A stretch of DNA of 27,829 bases, taken from positions 1 through 27,829 of the IMG/VR virus record IMGVR_UViG_3300027917_000151; one strand, written 5' to 3'. The DNA comes from a virus. The notes below the pieces were generated by a model, which saw only the letters and a program-made list of their open reading frames with translations, had not been told where the DNA came from and did no database searches. The position numbers and the translations under genes were made by a program. Below, one piece after another: positions 23,861-27,829 of the stretch; within the stretch, counting starts at the first letter, position 1; each line of letters begins with the position of its first letter.

Positions 23861-24988
23861 ATGGCAAAACCTAGCACTAGACAAGAACTTATTGACTATT
23901 GCCTAAGGCAGCTGGGTGAGCCTGTTTTGGAAATTAACGTCGATGATGATCAGATTGATGATCTTGTCGATGATGCAATTCAATATTTCCAAGAAAGACA
24001 TTTTGATGGTGTTGAGAGGATGTATCTCAAACACCGAATAAATCAGGATGACATTGATGAATCCAGAAGCAATACCGTATCTACGGTTGGGTTTTCATCC
24101 AATGTCTTCAATGGAGAGAGATCTTCCATTGTTAGTGTTAGTGCAAACAATATTACCATTCCAAACCACGGTCTAATTACTGGATCTCCCGTTTACTATA
24201 ATTTTGCTGGGACTGGACATACTTCCATCGGCATCGTAACCACTTCTGTTGCTGGTGTTGGTACTACATCTTTCTTGGGTGTATCTACAACCAGTGTTCA
24301 GTATTATGCAATTGCAGATAATAAAAATCAAATTAGACTTGCAACTAGTAAATCAAACGCATCAAGTGGTGTAGCCGTTACATTTAGTTCTGTTGGTGTT
24401 GGATCAACACACTTTATTAGTACAAGAACTGAATTTACAGAGGCAAGAAATTATATCGAAATTCCAGATCATGTTATTGGAATCAATGGTATCTTCAGGT
24501 TTGATGATAATACCATTACCCAAAACATGTTCAGTATTTCATATCAAATTTTCCTGAATGATGTTTATAACTTTAGTTCTATTGAGATGTTGACATACTC
24601 AATGACTAAAGAATATCTAGAAACGATCCAATTCCTTATAAGTCCAGATAAGAAAATTAGATATAACAAACGCGGAAATAGGTTGTATCTAGACTTGGAT
24701 TGGCAAGGAGTTTCATCTGACGAATATATTGTCATTGATTGTTTCCGTGTTTTGGATCCATCCGAAAACGAAAGAGTTTATAACGATAGTTTCCTGAAAA
24801 AGTATCTAACTGCACTGATCAAGAAACAATGGGGTCAAAACATGAGTAAGTACAGTGGAGTTAAACTCCCTGGTGGTATTGAATTGAATGGTCGTCAAAT
24901 CTATGAAGATGCTCTAAGGGAGTTGGCAGAAATTCAACAAAGAATGACCTTTGATTATGAACTTCCTCCTCTTGACATGATCGGCTAA
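23861..24988 (+). CDS. 13: Neck protein gp13 with an internal module (375 aa)
   Basis: This is the head-completion (neck) protein that seals the filled capsid with gp14 and lets the tail attach. The N-terminus (PSTRQELIDYCLRQLGEPVL, then VDDDQIDDLVDDAIQYFQER) and the C-terminal half (YSMTKEYLETIQFL, LYLDLDW, then KKYLTALIKKQWGQNMSKY and IYEDALRELAEIQQR) are typical of gp13 in T4-like phages. Between them, about residues 72-190 form a beta-type module with IPNHGLITGSPVYYN, VQYYAIADNKNQIRLA and GVGSTHFI, like modules in the giant gp7. T4 gp13 is 309 residues. If the module is removed, a compact core of about 260 residues remains. An AGGAAG sequence precedes the ATG at a rather long distance. 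The stop overlaps the gp14 start. Confidence 0.9.
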   Translation: MAKPSTRQELIDYCLRQLGEPVLEINVDDDQIDDLVDDAIQYFQERHFDGVERMYLKHRINQDDIDESRSNTVSTVGFSSNVFNGERSSIVSVSANNITIPNHGLITGSPVYYNFAGTGHTSIGIVTTSVAGVGTTSFLGVSTTSVQYYAIADNKNQIRLATSKSNASSGVAVTFSSVGVGSTHFISTRTEFTEARNYIEIPDHVIGINGIFRFDDNTITQNMFSISYQIFLNDVYNFSSIEMLTYSMTKEYLETIQFLISPDKKIRYNKRGNRLYLDLDWQGVSSDEYIVIDCFRVLDPSENERVYNDSFLKKYLTALIKKQWGQNMSKYSGVKLPGGIELNGRQIYEDALRELAEIQQRMTFDYELPPLDMIG

Positions 24989-26409
24989 TGGCTTTAAATC
25001 CATTCTTTCTACAAGGTTCTCCTGGAGAACAAAGATTAGTTCAAGACCTCATCAACGAACAGTTGAGAATGTATGGGGTTGATATCTATTACATGCCCAG
25101 AGAATATCTGGGAACTAAAACAGTTATCAAAGAAAACGTTTTAGCTAAATTTGAAGATAACTTCATCATTGAAGCATATGTTCAAAATTATGAAGGTTTC
25201 CAGGGATCTGGAGATTTGATGACTAAGTTTGGAATTAGAACAACTGACGAATTAACTCTTGTTATTTCCAAAGAGAGATTTGAAGACTTTATCTCTCCAT
25301 TTAGTATGGATCTATTGGCAACTAGACCAAAAGAAGGAGACTTAATATATTTTCCACTATCCGATAGTCTTTTCGAAATCAAGTTTGTAGAACACGAGAA
25401 TCCATTCTATCAACTTGGAAAACTTTACATGTATCAACTTACATGTGAGTTGTTTGAATATGAAGATGAAGTAATTGATACGTCAATCGAAGAAATCGAT
25501 GATAATGTTCAAAATATTGGATATATTGCAACACTCACATTAGCTGGAATTGGTCAAACAGCAGAGGCATCAACAACTCTTGTTGATGGTTCAGTAAATC
25601 AAATTATTTTGGTCAATGATGGATATGGATACACTAGTCCACCCGCAGTTTCTATCTCAACTTCACCAAACGGTAGTTCTACTGCAAATGCAACTGCAGT
25701 TGCTATTACAACAAGTAATACTGGATCTGGATCCACTACCTTCTCCGTGAAAGAGGTTCAAATCACCAATCCTGGATTTGGCTATACACAACCCCCAACA
25801 ATCGTTTTCAGTGGTGCTGGCGGGTCTGGGGCAAGTGCAAGGGCGGGTATTGGTACTAAGGGTGTGGTTAAGATACTCAATATCTACAATCCTGGAGCAC
25901 AATACGCTACACCTCCAGTTGTATCAATCTCAACTTCTCCAACTGGTCTTTCTACCGCTAATGCTACTGCTGTTGCGGTTGTAAGTGCTGGTGGAACTAT
26001 CGCACAAATTAGACTTACCAATGCGGGATTTGGGTATACTTTGGCACCAACTATTACTATTGCAGCGCCATCTGCTGGTGGTTCTGGTGTTGGAACTGGA
26101 AACTTTGTTATCAACGAAGTTATTACTGGAGAGAGTTCTCTTTCCACTGCCCGTGTTAAGTCTTGGGATAAAGATACAAGAATTCTCAAGATATCAAATC
26201 TTGCTGGTACGTTTGCCCTTGGCGAAATTATTGTTGGAAGTGCGACAACATTCTCAACACCAGGTATCGGAACAACTGCAAGATATGCAGTTAAGTCAAT
26301 ACAATATGATGATCAATATGACACATATGCGGAAAATATTATTATTGAAAATGAAGCTGATGGTGGAATTCTTGACTTTACAGAGACCAATCCATTTGGT
26401 ACTTTCTAA
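24988..26409 (+). CDS. 14: Neck protein gp14 with a GxGY repeat insertion (473 aa)
   Basis: This is the partner of gp13 in the neck, needed to join head and tail. Residues 1-170 (GSPGEQRLVQDLINEQLRMY, VDIYYMPREYLG, then FEIKFVEHENPFYQLGKLY and YQLTCELFEYEDE) and the end (EADGGILDFTETNPFGTF) form the conserved gp14 core. T4 gp14 is 256 residues, so this one is almost twice as long. The extra part, about residues 190-430, contains four copies of a GxGYxxPPxVxI module, then an ITGESSLSTARVKSWDKDT unit, before the conserved C-terminus returns. The insertion would probably lie on the outer surface of the neck. The ATG shares an A with the gp13 stop. Confidence 0.9.
   Translation: MALNPFFLQGSPGEQRLVQDLINEQLRMYGVDIYYMPREYLGTKTVIKENVLAKFEDNFIIEAYVQNYEGFQGSGDLMTKFGIRTTDELTLVISKERFEDFISPFSMDLLATRPKEGDLIYFPLSDSLFEIKFVEHENPFYQLGKLYMYQLTCELFEYEDEVIDTSIEEIDDNVQNIGYIATLTLAGIGQTAEASTTLVDGSVNQIILVNDGYGYTSPPAVSISTSPNGSSTANATAVAITTSNTGSGSTTFSVKEVQITNPGFGYTQPPTIVFSGAGGSGASARAGIGTKGVVKILNIYNPGAQYATPPVVSISTSPTGLSTANATAVAVVSAGGTIAQIRLTNAGFGYTLAPTITIAAPSAGGSGVGTGNFVINEVITGESSLSTARVKSWDKDTRILKISNLAGTFALGEIIVGSATTFSTPGIGTTARYAVKSIQYDDQYDTYAENIIIENEADGGILDFTETNPFGTF
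25600..26070 (+). repeat. Four-copy GxGYxxPP module array inside gp14
   Basis: The copies lie near 25600-25707 (NDGYGYTSPPAV), 25757-25830 (NPGFGYTQPPTI), 25867-25981 (NPGAQYATPPVV) and 26008-26070 (NAGFGYTLAPTI). The stretches 25648-25707 and 25921-25980 encode twenty residues each. I count 17 of 20 identical at the protein level and 48 of 60 at the DNA level, pointing to internal duplication. The same module recurs in gp7, gp8 and the DUF4815 protein. Confidence 0.8.
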
Positions 26410-26412
26410 ATA
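26405..26412 (+). promoter_or_regulatory. Candidate late promoter before gp15
   Basis: TCTAAATA matches seven of the eight bases of the late box TATAAATA. It overlaps the gp14 stop codon and ends 13 bases before the gp15 ATG, closer than in the two perfect promoters. It includes the 9-mer CTAAATAGT also found before gp13. Confidence 0.35.
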
Positions 26413-26425
26413 GTTAGAAAAAATC

Positions 26426-27505
26426 ATGATTGGCCAGTATTTTTATCACGAGATCCTAAGAAAAACCGTTATTGGTTTTGGAACTCTGTTTAACCAAATT
26501 GAAATTCGTCACTCTGATGATAATGATAATGTACAGAGTAGGATGAAGGTGCCACTGGCTTATGGCCCAATGCAAAAGTTTTTGGCCAAAATTGAACAAC
26601 AACCCCAATTAAAAGGAAGGGCTGCGATTACTCTTCCTCGTATGTCTTTTGAGATGACGGGTATTTCATATGATCCTTCAAGAAAAGCTTCTATTACTCA
26701 AACATTTAAAACTTGCAATACTGGTGAGTTAGGGAACATCAAAAAGGTTTATATGCCTGTTCCTTATAACATTAATTTTCAGTTGAGTATTGCTACCAAG
26801 TTAAATGATGACATGTTGCAAATTTTGGAACAAATTCTTCCATATTTCCAACCTGGATTGAACATCACAATTAATCTTGTTTCATCAATTGGTGAAAAGA
26901 GAGATGTTCCAATTATTCTTGAGAACATCAATATGACGGACGATTATGAGGGAAGTTTTGATAATCGTCGTGCGATGATCAGTACCCTCACATTTACTGC
27001 AAAATCTTATCTGTTTGGTAAGATTGCTGATAACTCTGATGGTCTTATCAAAAGAGTTCAAATTGATATGTTTGATGATACCAATAAAGTCACCGCTAGG
27101 AGAATTCAGAGATACGCTGCAACTCCAAGGGCTATTAAAGACTATAATGATGATGCAACCACGGCTATTAATCAAGATCTAGCCGCAGAACAAACCCTAC
27201 TCTCAGTTAACAGTGCATCAGGACTTAGCGTTGACGATTACATTGTTATTAATAGTGAGAACATGCAAATCCGTTCCATCAGCGGAAACGATGTCACCGT
27301 TTATAGAGGAGTTGATGGAACTACCGTATCTGATCATGTTGCTGGATCTATTGTAAATATTATTAGTGGAACTAGAACTCCAGATCTACCTCTAACTGGC
27401 GATGATAATCTCATTGTTGCTGGCGATGACTTTGGATTTAATGAACTAACATCCTTCTATCAAGACTATAAGGATTATTCTCCATCACAAGGAACTGATG
27501 TTTAA
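26426..27505 (+). CDS. 15: Tail sheath stabiliser / tail completion protein gp15 (359 aa)
   Basis: This forms the hexameric ring at the top of the tail that stabilises the contracted or extended sheath and joins the tail to the neck. The sequence (MIGQYFYHEILRKTVIGFGT, LFNQIEIRH, VPLAYGPMQKFLAKIEQQP, LPRMSFEMTGISYDPSRK, then YMPVPYNINFQLSIATK and FTAKSYLFGKI) is a clear gp15. T4 gp15 is 272 residues. The extra length lies near the C-terminus at about residues 252-313, a module with SASGLSVDDYIVINSENMQI and YRGVDGTTVSDHVAGSIV that resembles modules in gp7 and the DUF4815 protein. The end (DDFGFNELTSFYQDYKDYSP) looks conserved. It starts 16 bases after the gp14 stop. Confidence 0.9.
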   Translation: MIGQYFYHEILRKTVIGFGTLFNQIEIRHSDDNDNVQSRMKVPLAYGPMQKFLAKIEQQPQLKGRAAITLPRMSFEMTGISYDPSRKASITQTFKTCNTGELGNIKKVYMPVPYNINFQLSIATKLNDDMLQILEQILPYFQPGLNITINLVSSIGEKRDVPIILENINMTDDYEGSFDNRRAMISTLTFTAKSYLFGKIADNSDGLIKRVQIDMFDDTNKVTARRIQRYAATPRAIKDYNDDATTAINQDLAAEQTLLSVNSASGLSVDDYIVINSENMQIRSISGNDVTVYRGVDGTTVSDHVAGSIVNIISGTRTPDLPLTGDDNLIVAGDDFGFNELTSFYQDYKDYSPSQGTDV

Positions 27506-27520
27506 TAGTGAGGAACAACA

Positions 27521-27829
27521 ATGGCGTTTGATGATATCGGGAAAGCACTTGACATTCTTAAAGATGATGGATGCAGTGAGATTGCCCCTGTTAGCGGCGA
27601 TGTACAAGTCCCAAAACAGCGAGAAGAAAAACCAGACCTGAAAAGGGACTACGAATACACAAGAGGTCAGTTGTATTCGTTGATCGAAAAGGGTCAAGAG
27701 GCTATTGATGGGATCATGGAGATCTCACAGGAACAAGGCTCTGCGAGAGCTTATGAAGTTACTGGGCAACTAATTAAGAGTGTGGCTGATGCCACAGATA
27801 AATTATTAGACCTACAGAAAAAAATGAGA
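27521..27829 (+). CDS. 16: Terminase small subunit gp16, 5' part (103 codons in window)
   Basis: This is the small terminase subunit, which regulates DNA packaging by the large terminase gp17. It begins MAFDDIGKALDILKDDG and continues with KRDYEYTRGQLYSLIEKGQ, AIDGIMEISQEQ and SARAYEVTGQLIKSVADATD, a helical sequence typical of T4-like gp16. The reading frame runs open to the last base of the window, so the C-terminal part is missing. A GAGGAACAACA sequence gives a good ribosome binding site before the ATG. The order 13-14-15-16 is exactly that of T4. Confidence 0.88.
   Translation, partial: MAFDDIGKALDILKDDGCSEIAPVSGDVQVPKQREEKPDLKRDYEYTRGQLYSLIEKGQEAIDGIMEISQEQGSARAYEVTGQLIKSVADATDKLLDLQKKMR

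Noticed and set aside
25985-26413. Plus-strand 142-codon open frame within gp14
   Set aside because: It is the +1 shadow of the repeat region, very rich in Leu and Gln, and overlaps the well-supported gp14 frame.

Overview
The window looks like part of the late structural region of a T4-like marine myovirus, most probably a cyanophage (Kyanoviridae type) of Prochlorococcus or Synechococcus. A related pelagiphage cannot be excluded from sequence alone. The reasons are the T4 gene order (6)-7-8-[9 to 12/wac region]-13-14-15-16, two exact T4-type late promoter boxes (TATAAATA), AT-rich DNA, and gene families familiar from cyanomyoviruses: a giant gp7 with a YHYH domain, a DUF4815 giant structural protein, and a small coiled-coil protein. 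All genes are on the + strand, with 1-base stop/start overlaps (TAATG) or very short gaps. I saw no tRNA, CRISPR array, integrase, transposase or host-derived metabolic gene.

Layout. Bases 2-34 are the last codons of an upstream gene, gp6 by position. Bases 34-11703 encode a 3889-residue giant baseplate wedge protein in the gp7 position. A late promoter at 11709-11716 precedes gp8 (11737-13341). A 2492-residue DUF4815-type structural protein follows (13346-20824), coupled to a 67-residue coiled-coil protein (20824-21027). A second late promoter (21029-21036) begins a small tail-fibre module: an Ig-like 114-residue protein, an 85-residue linker-like protein, a 657-residue beta-repeat fibre protein and a 70-residue coiled-coil protein that carries a long inverted repeat inside its coding sequence. 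The neck and tail-completion genes gp13, gp14 and gp15 follow, then the 5' part of gp16 (small terminase). The two giant genes take up about 69% of the window.

How the genes work together. gp6, gp7 and gp8 build baseplate wedges. The DUF4815 protein and the fibre cluster probably form peripheral baseplate and adhesion structures. gp13 and gp14 form the neck on the filled head, gp15 caps the tail, and gp16 works with the large terminase in DNA packaging.

The most striking pattern is a common stock of short beta-rich modules. I can separate at least four kinds by eye: 'GGxGYxxPP', 'NHGFxTGxxVxY', 'INxExxxxxRGxxGTxxxxHxxG' and 'GxxSGAxAxVxxWDxxTxxLxVxN'. They are repeated many times in gp7 and the DUF4815 protein, and some also occur in gp8. 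gp13, gp14 and gp15 each carry at least one, which makes all three longer than their T4 counterparts. This suggests an interchangeable decoration-domain system spread over the baseplate and neck of one virion.
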